From JACJYC01 sp964558465 (GTDB lineage Bacteria; Bacteroidota; Bacteroidia; Chitinophagales; Saprospiraceae): DNA of 64,000 nucleotides. This document shows, in pieces, positions 42,134-52,300 of this stretch; the first letter of the stretch is position 1; every line of letters begins with the position of its first letter. The stretch lies in NCBI GenBank assembly GCA_964558465.1, contig CAZLEF010000017.1:36560-100559 (forward strand), read 5' to 3'. Both the position numbers and the translations under genes were made by a program. Below the pieces are notes generated by a model, which saw nothing but the letters and a program-made list of their open reading frames with translations, made no database searches and was not told where the DNA came from.

Positions 42134-43636
42134 TCAAACCGGCATCGCAATCCAGTGAAACCCATCCGCTGCGATCAACCGTTCTGCCGACTCCGGGCCC
42201 CAGCTATCCGCCTGATAATTGGGAAAATCCCCCGGCGGGTGTTGTTCCCAGGCTTCAATGATGGGCATGACTACCGACCAGGCAGCCTCCACTTCATCGG
42301 AGCGCATAAAGAGCGTGGCGTCGCCGGTCATCACGTCGTGCAACAGGGTTTCGTAAGCCTCCGGTGGTTGCTCAAGGTAGGTTTGGCTATAATTGAACAC
42401 GAGATCAGCGGGGCTGAGCCGCATATCGAGGCCGACTTGTTTGGCCTGGAAACGCAGCCGGATGCCTGTTTCAGGCGTAATGCTGATGATGATCCGGTTG
42501 GGTTGCAGGTTTTCAGCCACACCGGACGGAAAAACCTGGTGGGGAACGGGCCTGAACTGTACGGTAATGACCGACATTTTATGCGGCATCCGTTTGCCGC
42601 TGCGCACATAAAACGGCACACCCTGCCAACGCCAGTTGTCGATATGGAGTTTAAGGGCCGCGAAAGTGTCTGTTCCGGAATTTGGTTTCACTTTGGGTTC
42701 GTCCCGGTACCCCTTTACCTGTTGGCCCTGCACCCAGCCGCCGCCGTATTGCCCGCGGGCCGAATTTTCAAAGATTTCCTTGCCCTGGCGCCGCCGGATG
42801 GCCCGCAGCACGTCCACCTTCCGGTTCCGGATCTCGTCGGCGGAGAAGGCAATGGGCGGTTCCATAGCCACAAAACAGAGAAGTTGCAGGACGTGGTTCT
42901 GGATCATATCCCGCAGGGTGCCTGCCCCGTCAAAATAACCGCCCCGGTCTTCCACCCCCACCGTTTCTGAGGCGGTGATCTGCACGTGTTCGATGTATTT
43001 CCGGTTCCAGATCGGTTCGAACAGCACATTCGCAAACCTGAAGACCAGCATATTCTGTACGGCTTCCTTGCCCAGGTAGTGGTCGATCCGGTAGATCTGG
43101 CTTTCGTCGAAGATGCCGGTGAGGACCTTGTTCAGTTGGCGGGCGCTTTCCAGGTCGCGCCCAAAGGGTTTTTCAACCACGATTCTGGAATGCCGGATAT
43201 TTTTACACACCCCGGATTGACCCAGTTTTACGGCGACGGGTTCGATCAATTCCGGCGCAATGGCGAGATAAAAGACCAGATTGGCTTTTTCGCCCCAGGC
43301 TTTTTGAATCCCGGCGATTTTTTCAGCCAGTTCACTGTACGATCTTTCGTCGTTGATATCGGATGGAAGGTAGGAAAGCCACGGTGCAAATTGCCGCCAG
43401 TCCTCTTCCGATGTTGCGCCGCGCCGGCTGAAAGCATTGATGCCCTCTTTCAGTTGGTCACGGAATTCGTCGTCGGATAACGGGGTCCGTCCCAGGCCGA
43501 TCACCGCAAATTTTTCGGGCATGTGACGGTCCAGAAAAAGGTTATAAAAAGCGGGCACGAGCTTGCGTTTGGTCAGGTCGCCGCTGCCGCCGAAAATGGT
43601 GATGATGGTGGGCACAGGCCGGTTGTTATTTTGCAT
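42134..43636 (-). CDS. zwf: Glucose-6-phosphate 1-dehydrogenase
   Basis: The 500-aa protein is full length. The nucleotide-binding start is IFGGSGDLTKRKLVPA (GGSGDLTK 16-23), with EKPFG at 155-159. The substrate-binding and catalytic signature RIDHYLGKE lies at 183-191. It oxidises glucose 6-phosphate to 6-phosphogluconolactone, producing NADPH, and with pgl and gnd forms the complete oxidative branch. Its leader (43637-43700, minus strand) is made of ATAAACC/CATCCATC units directly before the ATG. Confidence 0.97.
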   Translation of the reverse strand: MQNNNRPVPTIITIFGGSGDLTKRKLVPAFYNLFLDRHMPEKFAVIGLGRTPLSDDEFRDQLKEGINAFSRRGATSEEDWRQFAPWLSYLPSDINDERSYSELAEKIAGIQKAWGEKANLVFYLAIAPELIEPVAVKLGQSGVCKNIRHSRIVVEKPFGRDLESARQLNKVLTGIFDESQIYRIDHYLGKEAVQNMLVFRFANVLFEPIWNRKYIEHVQITASETVGVEDRGGYFDGAGTLRDMIQNHVLQLLCFVAMEPPIAFSADEIRNRKVDVLRAIRRRQGKEIFENSARGQYGGGWVQGQQVKGYRDEPKVKPNSGTDTFAALKLHIDNWRWQGVPFYVRSGKRMPHKMSVITVQFRPVPHQVFPSGVAENLQPNRIIISITPETGIRLRFQAKQVGLDMRLSPADLVFNYSQTYLEQPPEAYETLLHDVMTGDATLFMRSDEVEAAWSVVMPIIEAWEQHPPGDFPNYQADSWGPESAERLIAADGFHWIAMPV

Positions 43637-43913
43637 GGATGGATGGACGGTTTATAGTAGTTTATGATGGTTTATGGTTTATAATTGTTTATAATGGCGG
43701 CCAACGGTCGTAGAATGCCGGTTATTAAACCCGGATGTATAAAAAATGCCGATCCCCAAGCCTCAAATTGAGGAATCGTCCAAAGGACCCCTTTGGGGAA
43801 GAATCGAGGAAGTGCGTGCCGCGCAGAAGGCGCGGAGGAATCGAGGAATCCAAACCACCCCAAACCACCCCAAACCACCCCAAACCACCCCAAACCACCC
43901 CAAACAACCAACA
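43637..43913. repeat. Composite repeat between gnd and zwf
   Basis: From zwf outward: GGATGGATGG, then TTTATGGTTTATAATTG units (43641-43695). The GTCCAAAGGACCCCTTTGGGG module follows near 43778-43800 (a 20-nt inverted segment), then GAGGAATC units. Next come the hairpin CCGCGCAGAAGGCGCGG (43820-43836) and a run of AAACCACCCC 10-bp units (about 43851-43903). The last run ends at the gnd stop codon. No gene is present. Confidence 0.85.
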
Positions 43914-45329
43914 TCACTCCTCCCACTCCGTATGGAACGTCCCTGCCCGGTCTGTCCGTTCATAGGTATGCGACCCAAAAAAATCCCGTTGCGCCTGGAT
44001 CAGGTTGGCCGGAAGGCGGTCGCTGCGGTACGCGTCAAAATAAGCGACGGCCGCCATCAGCCCGGGCGCCGGGATGCCGGCATCCAGGGCGGTTTTGACT
44101 GCCGACCGCGCGTCGGTATGAACCTCGAGCGCTACTCTGGCAACGGCTTCATCCACCAGCAGATTGGGCAAATCAGGGTTGCGGTGAAATGCGCCCCGAA
44201 ACGTTTCGAGCATGGCAGCGCGAATGATGCACCCGCCCCGCCAGATCCGCGCGATGGTCTGCATATTCAGATCAAAACCGTATTCCGCCGAAGCCTTGCG
44301 CATCAGGTCGAAGCCCTGGGCGTAGACGGTCAGAAAACCGAAATAAAGGGCGTTTTCCAGGGTATTTAAAAATGCCTTTTGATCCTGAATGGTATCTTTT
44401 GGTTCTGTGGCCCCCAGGATTTGATGCGCCGCCACCCGTTCTTCCTTGTACCCGGAAAGGTGGCGCATCACCACCGCCATATCGATGATCGGGATGGGGG
44501 CCTGCAGGTTCATGGCATCCTGCGAGGTCCACTTGCCGGTTCCCTTTTGCCGGGAGGCGTCCTGGATCAGATCCACGATATGGAAGCCGGTATCCGGGTC
44601 TTTCCGGGTGAAAATTCTGGCGGTGATCTCGACGAGGAAAGACGCCAGTTTGCCGCGGTTCCAGGCTTCAAAAACGGCGGCGATGGCGGCGTTGTCCAGG
44701 TGCAAAACCCGTTTCATCAGGTCGTAGGTTTCGGCGATGAGTTCCATCATGCCGTATTCGATGCCGTTGTGGACCATCTTGACGTAATGCCCTGCGGAAC
44801 CGTTTCCGACCCATGCGACACAAGGCTCGCCGTCGGCCCTGGCAGCCACCGGCTCCAGCAGGTTTTGCACCTGGGCGAAGGCTTTTGGATCGCCGCCCGG
44901 CATCATGCTGGGGCCGATGCGCGCGCCTTTTGATCCGCCGGAAACGCCCATGCCCATAAAATGAATGCCTTTTTCAGTGAGCGACCGGCGCCGCCGGTCC
45001 GTATCCAAAAAATAAGAATTGCCGCCGTCGATGATGAGGTCGCCCGGGGCAAGGTGGGGCAGCAGGTCGCTGATCACGGCATCGACGATCTTGCCGGCCG
45101 GCACCAGCAGCAAGATGGCGCGCGGCGACTTCAACGCCCGGGTGAATTGAACCAGGTCCCCGGCGCCGAGGATCTCGTGTTTTTCCGCCTCCTGCGCCAG
45201 CGCGTCCACTTTGGCGGCGTCCTTGTCGTATCCCGCGACAGCAAAGCCGCTGTCGGCCATATTGAGGAGGAGGTTGCGGCCCATCACGCCGAGGCCGATC
45301 AGGCCGAGTTCGTATTTTTTACCGGTCAT
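43914..45329 (-). CDS. gnd: 6-phosphogluconate dehydrogenase, decarboxylating
   Basis: The 471-aa length is typical. The NADP-binding motif is GLGVMGRN (about 12-19), with IDGGNSYFLDT, the substrate site GVSGGSKGARIGPSMMPGG-type segment (GVSGGSKGARIGPS) and VHNGIEYGMMELIAE with the catalytic Lys just before it. C-terminal features include IWRGGCIIRA and QRDFFGSHTYER. It converts 6-phosphogluconate to ribulose 5-phosphate, CO2 and NADPH. It is downstream of rpiB on the same strand. The spacer of 235 nt is repeat-rich. Confidence 0.97.
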   Translation of the reverse strand: MTGKKYELGLIGLGVMGRNLLLNMADSGFAVAGYDKDAAKVDALAQEAEKHEILGAGDLVQFTRALKSPRAILLLVPAGKIVDAVISDLLPHLAPGDLIIDGGNSYFLDTDRRRRSLTEKGIHFMGMGVSGGSKGARIGPSMMPGGDPKAFAQVQNLLEPVAARADGEPCVAWVGNGSAGHYVKMVHNGIEYGMMELIAETYDLMKRVLHLDNAAIAAVFEAWNRGKLASFLVEITARIFTRKDPDTGFHIVDLIQDASRQKGTGKWTSQDAMNLQAPIPIIDMAVVMRHLSGYKEERVAAHQILGATEPKDTIQDQKAFLNTLENALYFGFLTVYAQGFDLMRKASAEYGFDLNMQTIARIWRGGCIIRAAMLETFRGAFHRNPDLPNLLVDEAVARVALEVHTDARSAVKTALDAGIPAPGLMAAVAYFDAYRSDRLPANLIQAQRDFFGSHTYERTDRAGTFHTEWEE

Positions 45330-45384
45330 GGTTGATGTTTGCGGGTTGTGTGTTCAAAAAAATAGTTGCCGGGGTTTGAAGTGA

Positions 45385-45564
45385 CAGTTTGGTATTGTTT
45401 ATGGTTGTTCATTGTTGCTTCGCCCGCCGTAGCCGCCTAAGCGGCGGAGGAGGGTTCATTGTTGTTGGGGTAGCGGCAGCATAACAATCATGAACAATCA
45501 TAAACCAAATAACCCCCAAACCTTTACCCGCCGCAGCTTCGGCGCAGGCGGGCCAATCCCCAAA
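45385..45564. repeat. Low-complexity and hairpin repeat between rpiB and gnd
   Basis: TTTATGGTTGTTCATTGTTG units (45399-45420) are followed by GCCGCCTAAGCGGC (a 14-bp near-palindrome, 45431-45444) and CATTGTTGTT. Inverse AACAATCATGAACAATCATA units follow (45483-45504), then CCCCAAACC-type units and CGCCGCAGCTTCGGCGCAGGC. This is the leader of gnd on the minus strand; nothing coding is seen. Confidence 0.75.
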
Positions 45565-46032
45565 CTAAACACCCCCCATCTGTCCCTGTTCAATCCGCAG
45601 CACTTTTTCCAGCCTTCGGCGGTGCCGTTCTTCTCCGGAAAATTCTGCTTCCAGGAACCGGGACACAATTTCCAGGGCCAGTTCGATGCCGATGATGCGC
45701 TGTCCGATGCAGAGCACATTCATATCGTCGTGTTCGACACCCTGGTGGGCCGAATAGGTGTCGTGGCAAACCCCGGCCCGGATGCCCCGGAACTTATTGG
45801 CCGCCACGCAGACCCCAACCCCGCTGCCGCAGATGAGGACGCCTTTGGCGTATTGGCCCGTGTGCATTTCCAGGGCCAGTTTTTCAGCGATGTCGGGGTA
45901 GTCCGCCGCGTCGTCGTTTTCCGTACCGATATCGGTGAAATGATAGTGTTCTTCCAACAATTGTTTGATGATCAATTGTTTGTAGAAAAAACCGGCGTGG
46001 TCGGATCCGATGAGGATCTTGGGTTTTGACAT
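45565..46032 (-). CDS. rpiB: Ribose-5-phosphate isomerase B
   Basis: The 155-aa protein belongs to the RpiB/LacA family. ILIGSDHAGFFYK lies at the start, and the catalytic Cys68 in the motif ICGSGVGVCVAANKF. DYPDIAEKLA and RAGVCHDTYSAHQGVEHDD hold the phosphate and ring-opening His residues. It interconverts ribulose 5-phosphate and ribose 5-phosphate, the step after gnd. It is the first of the four pentose phosphate genes on this strand and divergent from the large operon at 46200, with a 167-nt intergenic region. Confidence 0.96.
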   Translation of the reverse strand: MSKPKILIGSDHAGFFYKQLIIKQLLEEHYHFTDIGTENDDAADYPDIAEKLALEMHTGQYAKGVLICGSGVGVCVAANKFRGIRAGVCHDTYSAHQGVEHDDMNVLCIGQRIIGIELALEIVSRFLEAEFSGEERHRRRLEKVLRIEQGQMGGV

Positions 46033-46124
46033 GATCGGAGGTTTTGGCGAAGATACGGTTTTTCAGGTATTCGTCCGGATGCGCAGGCTTTAACAACATT
46101 CCACGTCCTGCGCGGAATCAAAAA

Positions 46125-46156
46125 TTTGCAAATCCTCCAAAATTTTGCCATATTTG
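46125..46156 (+). promoter_or_regulatory. Bacteroidota-type promoter of the giant-protein operon
   Basis: TTTG at 46125-46128, a 20-nt spacer, and CATATTTG at 46149-46156 (one mismatch to TAnnTTTG). Predicted transcription start is about 46163, 37 nt before the ATG at 46200. The spacing equals that of the element at 35021-35052. Confidence 0.68.
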
Positions 46157-46199
46157 TGTAACGTTCAATCACCGTAAACCCATCCGACCCCCCTGACCT

Positions 46200-49100
46200 A
46201 TGATTTACAGCGAATACTCCGAAACCGTATTGGCCCAAAAACTATTTGGCGATTCTGCTATCAGCCAGGCGTTTAAAGACACGGTTGCCTGGAAACAAAG
46301 CGATATCGAAAGCCTGCCGCTGGTCCTCTGCGGGCCCATCCTCCGCCGCTGCACACCCGAATCCGTTACTGTCTGGCTGGTCCTCAAAGCAGCTATTTCC
46401 TTTCTGGAATTGTCAGTATATACCGATGACAACGGGAAAAAATCAGGCGAGCCCCTGCTCGCCGGCACGGCCTTTCCGCTCCGGTTGGGCAAAAATTTTT
46501 ACGCCTGCACCCTTATCGCCAAACCGGTGGGCGCCGGCAAACTGGAATACGGCAAATCTTACCTCTATAATATTGAGTTCGGCGCACTGGGCGATTTGAA
46601 AGCGGATGGGGTTTTAAATGGCGCCGTTATCACTTACCCGGGTTACGAGTTGCCGGCCTTGAAGCTCCCGCCGGAGGAGGTATCCCAACTCCATATCGTA
46701 CACGGCTCCTGCCGGGAAATGACCGGTACCGGTGAAGATGCTATGGTTGCGCTCGATACCCTCCTGTCGGAAACCTGGAACGCCAACCGTCCGCAACAAT
46801 TGTTCCTGACCGGCGACCAGATCTACGCCGATGAAGGCAGTACCATCACCGAACACCTCATCACCCAGGCCGGCAATATGCTGCTCGGAGGGGTGTCCGG
46901 TTCGGGTGATTTTTGGGAAGAAAAGATCAACAATAGTTCTGGTCAGGTATGGCCGCCCGCGCAGCGCATAGAATTGGGAACACGTGGCGGCGGCGAGGAC
47001 AACGACGAAACACATTCCTTTATTCATGAGGACTGCGGCTTTACGGCCAACACCAATTACCACTTGTTCACCCTGGCCGAATTTTTTTCCTCTTACCTCC
47101 ATTCCTGGTCCGATATTCTTTGGCCGGCATTTTACAAAGGGCCCGTCAAGGATAAAAACGGCCAGCCGGCCGACCTCAAAAAAAGGCTGATCGAACAGGT
47201 CAAAGACCCCACCCGGACCGAGGGATACAACAGCGCCACCGACACGGACAAGGGCGGCTACTGGATTTATATCTATGAGGTGTTGAGCGCCCACTGGGAC
47301 GATATCCAGTCGTTCCGCCTGCTGCTCAACCCGGACGCGCTGATGCAGCCCGAAAGCGAGATCACCCAGATCATCAAAGACGTCAAACTGCCCGGCGATG
47401 CCCTCTCCTCCCCGGAAATTGGGCTCCTGAACCAGCTAAAATCAAAACTGGCCGAAAAACGCGACAAAAGCAAAGGAGAAGAACAGGTCAAATTCAAAAA
47501 TGCAGCTTCCTTAGCCGCCACGATCATTCAGAAAATTAAACTTCCGTTCGCCATCCTCAACCGGATGCACTTCGCGCAGGGGCTTGCCAGGGTGCGCAGG
47601 GCGCTGGCCAATATTGCCACGTACATGATGTTCGACGACCATGAGGTGACCGACGACTGGCACCTCACCCGCGAATGGGTGCACCGCGCATACAGCCTGC
47701 CGATGGGCCGCCGGGTGATGCAGAATGCGTTATCCGCTTTTGCCGTTTTTCAGGCCTGGGGCAATACCCCTGAAAGGTTTGAACCCGGCCAACCGGGCGG
47801 GCAATTCCTCGACGACCTGAAAACCTGGATCGAACACCAATGCAAGGATGCGATTGCCGAGGAAAAAATCGCCCTGGCGCTTAAAATTCCGTACGGCGAC
47901 GAAAAAGTTGCCAAATTCCAGCAGATCGGCAAAGGCGAAGGGCTGCCCGAAATTTTTGACAAACCCCTGGCCTGGAATTTCCGGTATGAACACCCCAAAT
48001 ACGAGGTTCTGGCCCTGGACGCCCGCACCTTCCGCAGTTTTCCGGGGGCGTTGTACCGCCCTGCCGACCACCTGAGCAAAAAAGCCATCGACGCACAATT
48101 GCCGGCCGCTGCGGCTCCAACCGAGCTGACCATCGTGATCTCGCCCTGCAACGTGGTCACCATTCCTCTGTTCAGGAATTTTCTGACCGCGGTCGCCCTG
48201 CCGCATTTGCAGATCTTCACCCGCTGGAAGGAAAAACGGTTCCTGATGCCCGCCTACGACCCCGACCAGGCGGATTCCTGGGAAATCGGATCGCCCGTGT
48301 TCGAATACCTGGTAAAAAGGCTGGCGGCGCGGGCCTTCAAACGGGAAACCGAAAACCTCCGGCAAAGCCGCGTACTCATCCTGTCCGGTGATGTGCACTT
48401 CAGTTATGCCGGACGAATGGTATATTGGGCGGATGAAAATTCTGCCACCGACCGCAAGGAAATGACCCTGGCGCACCTCACCGCCAGCGGCTTTAAAAAC
48501 GAAGCCGGGGCCTGGAAAAAACTGAAACTGGATGAATTCGGTTACGATTTTGCCGATATCGGCGGCGGCGACCAGCAATTGCCCGAGCCGGAAACCATGA
48601 TCGGATACACAAAACGCCCGCAAGCCCTCAATAAAGAAAAAGAGAACGAGATCATGCTCCGCACCCGGTGGTTTCCCAACTATTACCCGCAAATGATCCT
48701 CGAAGAACCCCTGGTGCTGCCTTACCACAAAATCCACCCGGAGGTGAAAGTGCCGCGCCCGGAGTGGATGTACCGGGTAGACTTCATGCGGGGCGAAAAG
48801 GTGGACAACGTCCCGGGCATAAACGAGATCACCGGCATGAACCACCTCCTGTACGCCCGCAACCAGAAACCCTCCACCGAGATCATCCGGCGGAACAACT
48901 TTGCTTCGGTTACCTTCGACTGGTCGGGCGAAGGGACGCTGACCGGGGAATTAGCCGCCGGCGACAAAAGCTTCAACGTCCTGCTGAAACCCGGCCACCC
49001 CTTCCCGGAAGCGCCGTTTTATGCCCGTATCGGCGATGAGATCATTTATGTATCAAAAGCCACCCAGCCCGCTTCCGGTCTGGAAGGCGAGGTGAAATTT

Positions 49101-49313
49101 GAACGCGTGCGCCGTGCCCGGGGCAATACCCAGGCTGCCGCCCATGCTGCAAACGATCCGGTCCGCATCCGGCGGTCGGTCAACCAACTTCACTGGATCA
49201 ACCACCGTCCTCCGGAAACCGGCGATAATGAACCGAAAAAACTGACCCGTTTCAAAGTACCGCTCGATGCCGGCGACCCCCAATTTGCCAAACCTTCACC
49301 CAATGTGATCTGA
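46200..49313 (+). CDS. PhoD-like metallophosphatase, large cytosolic form
   Basis: The 1037-aa protein has no signal peptide, unlike classical secreted PhoD phosphodiesterases. An N-terminal Ig-like domain (GPILRRCTPESVTVWLVL) precedes the metallophosphatase core. This core has GDQIYADEG (about 205), MMFDDHEVTDDW (about 478) and SGDVHFSYAGR (about 729), which supply metal ligands. Long insertions sit between the motifs (residues 215-470) and about 280 residues follow the last one. The C-terminal part ends in a beta-rich domain with IGDEIIYVSKAT and an RRSVNQLHWINHR stretch. It is the first of five large genes in the same direction, with the next gene starting 2 nt after its stop. The real substrate is unknown. 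Confidence 0.88.
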   Translation: MIYSEYSETVLAQKLFGDSAISQAFKDTVAWKQSDIESLPLVLCGPILRRCTPESVTVWLVLKAAISFLELSVYTDDNGKKSGEPLLAGTAFPLRLGKNFYACTLIAKPVGAGKLEYGKSYLYNIEFGALGDLKADGVLNGAVITYPGYELPALKLPPEEVSQLHIVHGSCREMTGTGEDAMVALDTLLSETWNANRPQQLFLTGDQIYADEGSTITEHLITQAGNMLLGGVSGSGDFWEEKINNSSGQVWPPAQRIELGTRGGGEDNDETHSFIHEDCGFTANTNYHLFTLAEFFSSYLHSWSDILWPAFYKGPVKDKNGQPADLKKRLIEQVKDPTRTEGYNSATDTDKGGYWIYIYEVLSAHWDDIQSFRLLLNPDALMQPESEITQIIKDVKLPGDALSSPEIGLLNQLKSKLAEKRDKSKGEEQVKFKNAASLAATIIQKIKLPFAILNRMHFAQGLARVRRALANIATYMMFDDHEVTDDWHLTREWVHRAYSLPMGRRVMQNALSAFAVFQAWGNTPERFEPGQPGGQFLDDLKTWIEHQCKDAIAEEKIALALKIPYGDEKVAKFQQIGKGEGLPEIFDKPLAWNFRYEHPKYEVLALDARTFRSFPGALYRPADHLSKKAIDAQLPAAAAPTELTIVISPCNVVTIPLFRNFLTAVALPHLQIFTRWKEKRFLMPAYDPDQADSWEIGSPVFEYLVKRLAARAFKRETENLRQSRVLILSGDVHFSYAGRMVYWADENSATDRKEMTLAHLTASGFKNEAGAWKKLKLDEFGYDFADIGGGDQQLPEPETMIGYTKRPQALNKEKENEIMLRTRWFPNYYPQMILEEPLVLPYHKIHPEVKVPRPEWMYRVDFMRGEKVDNVPGINEITGMNHLLYARNQKPSTEIIRRNNFASVTFDWSGEGTLTGELAAGDKSFNVLLKPGHPFPEAPFYARIGDEIIYVSKATQPASGLEGEVKFERVRRARGNTQAAAHAANDPVRIRRSVNQLHWINHRPPETGDNEPKKLTRFKVPLDAGDPQFAKPSPNVI

Positions 49314-49315
49314 CC

Positions 49316-52300
49316 ATGAAAACAGACGAAAAACTGGTGTCGCGGCGCAACGTCAATGAAGAACTCCTGATCTTTTTTGACCTGCTCACCCTCATGTATT
49401 CCACACCCCGCCTGTTCATTGATTTTTTTTATATGACGGGTTACGACCTCGGCAAACTGGACAAGCCGGTCCCGGCCGGCGCCACCACGCTCGATAAAGC
49501 CTTTGCCGTGGCGCTCGAAACCCGCAATCTGTATGAAAGCGTGCGGGAAAATATCCCCCGCGACTGGACCTCCTGGGACGCCGTCAAAAAGGGTCTTTTT
49601 TTTGGCAAACAGGTCTGGGATTCCTACAAACAGATCAAAGCGGTTTTTGACCTGGCCGGTTCGGAAGAAGGCCTGGATATGGATTGGGACGCCTTCCTCC
49701 TGCACCTCTTTGAACAACTGACCCTGCGCACCCACCAGCAACTGGCGCCGGCGGCGGTGCAAACTTATATCCTGCTCGACTGGGTGCACCCGGCCCGCGA
49801 CCCCGACCTGACCCAACCCGAAATCGATACTTCCGGCAGCGTGATCCGGTACCCGTACCGCGGCATCCGGTTCAATAAAGACGGCCTGGACGCTTTCTTC
49901 CGGAACCCGCTGGAAGCTATGCGCAACAAATATTTTCCTGCGCAGCAGGCGCGCGGGGTATTGGCCGAACCGGAAGATGACGAACTCCTCCGCCGGCTGC
50001 GCGACTGGCTGAAAAGCCTTCACCCCGGCGTCAATGCTGCATACGGATACAAAGACCTGGACGGACTTGACCTGAGCGACGCCCAGCGCGACGCATTCGC
50101 CCGAACTTTGTCCCTATGGTTCCCGCTGGGGCACGGCCTGGAAACCGGCATCAGCCTGCGCCGGATTACCCGCACCGACGGCAGGCCGGCGATCGAGGTG
50201 GCGCCCGCGCTGTATTTTACCGGCGGAAACGGGCAGATCGACGGCAATGCGACCGGCCAGGACCTGCAAAACAAATCCTTTAATACCAGTCTCGGCTGGC
50301 AATGGAATATCCTGCTGAATGGCTCTCTCAACGCCTTTACTTTTGGTCCCGGCGGTATTGCGCTGCCTGATAACCCGGGAACGCTGGACCTTCAGATCTC
50401 CGGTCGGCGCGGTGGCGATACGCCTGAACCGGACCTTGAACCCGCCTTCCGGATCGGCCCGGACGAGGGAACCCGCCTCGAGATCGGTCAATTTGCCTTT
50501 TCGACAGCCCTGCACCTGGACGCCGGCAAGCAAGACGCAGCCCTCGAACTGAAGATCGCCCATTGCGGCCTCTACCTGATCCCCGGCGACGGCGATGGTT
50601 TCCTGAAAAGTATATTGCCGGAAGACGGTATTAAAAACACGTTCGACCTGGCCGTCGGTTATTCCAATGCCCGGGGTTTTTATGTGGAGGGCGGCCTTGG
50701 GGGGGAGATCGTCATCCCGCTCAACAAAAAATTCGGAAAAGCAGTCACGGTGCCCGATATCCAACTGGGTTTCCGCAAACTGGAAGGCGATCAGCGCTGG
50801 ATGTTGTACGCTTCGCTGTCGGGCCGGCTGCAACTTGGCCCCATTGCGGCGAACGTGGAAAAAATGGGCGTTCGGGCCTTGCTCACACCGCCTGAAAACG
50901 GCGAAACGGCCAATCTGGGTTTTGCAAACGCCGGTCTTGACTTCAAATTCCCGGACGGCATCGGCATCGAGATCAACGCCAAAGTGGTCACCGGCGGCGG
51001 CTACCTGTACTGCGATCCCGCCCGGGGCGAGTATATGGGGGTGGCGCAACTCAACCTCAAAAACAAGATCAACCTCAAGGCTTTTGGCATCCTGCTGACC
51101 AAATTGCCGGGCGGACGGCCCGGGTATTCCTTCCTGCTCATGATCAGCGCCGAATTTCCGCCGGTTCCCATCGGGCTGGGTTTCAAGCTCACCGGGGTAG
51201 GGGGGCTTCTGGGGATTCACCGCCGGATCGATGTAGCCAAACTGACCGAGGGGCTGCGCACCAATAACTTTGACGATATCCTTTTTCCAAAGGCGCCGCT
51301 GGAGAACCCTTACGGACTGCTCAACAAGATCAACGCCATTTTCCCACCCGCGGAAGGACAATACGTGGTCGGTCTGATGGGGCAAATCGCCTGGGGCCCG
51401 AAGGGGCTGGTCACCATCGAACTGGGGTTGATCCTGGAATTCCCCGAACCGGTGAGGCTGGCGATCATCGGCGTGCTGAACGCTGTTGTCCGCAAAAAGA
51501 TCGGCGACCAGGAAAGGACGGTTCTGCAATTACAGGTCAACTTTGCGGGCATTTTTGATTTTGAAAAGCGATTTATCCGCTTCGACGCCGCCCTTTTTGA
51601 GTCCCGCCTGCTGGGTTTGAAACTCGAGGGCGATATGGCCCTGCGCGTTAAGTACGGGCCATCCGCCGATTTTGCCGTTACGGTGGGCGGATTTCACCCC
51701 AATTTTCAACCGCCTGCGCTGGAATTGCCGGCCCAGATCCGGCGGCTGCAAATTATTTTGCGACCGGACAACCCTACGATCACCGTGGCGGCTTATGTGG
51801 CCGTCACTTCCAATACCTTCCAGTTTGGGGTGGCCGGGCTTTTCAAGTTTGAAAAATGGGGAGTTAAGATCCGCGGGGAACTGGCGTTTGACGCCTTGTT
51901 CCAGTTCAGCCCCTTCCGGTTTGAGGTGGGTATACATTTCCTGTTGTCGGCGTCCTGGCACGGCTACGAATTTGCAGCCATTGAGATCGACGGCCTGGTT
52001 GCCGGCCCGTCGCCCTGGCATCTGGAAGGCAGCCTGAAACTGAAGGTCTGGATCTTCAGCAAAACCGTCCATATCGAAGAAACCTGGGGAGAGGACGATG
52101 AAAGCGCCCTGGAATCGGTGCGGGTATTGCCTTTGCTGGCCGACGACCTGCGGCTTGTTTCCAATTGGGAAACCAGGACAGGACGTACGCGGGGGCTGGT
52201 TTCCCTTCGCAAGCGGAAAGAGGCCGCAACGGAGCAGTTGTTCCTGCATCCCAACGAGTTGGTCATTGTGCGGCAAAATACGGTCCCGCTGGGGTTGAAG

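Noticed and set aside
43851..43903. Possible CRISPR array of AAACCACCCC units (also the arrays at 52872-53137 and 63940-64000)
   Set aside because: Units are 8-10 bp in direct tandem without spacers, and no cas gene is present.
43735..44369. Plus-strand frames overlapping the gnd 3' end
   Set aside because: They start in repeat DNA and continue antisense to a clear 6-phosphogluconate dehydrogenase.
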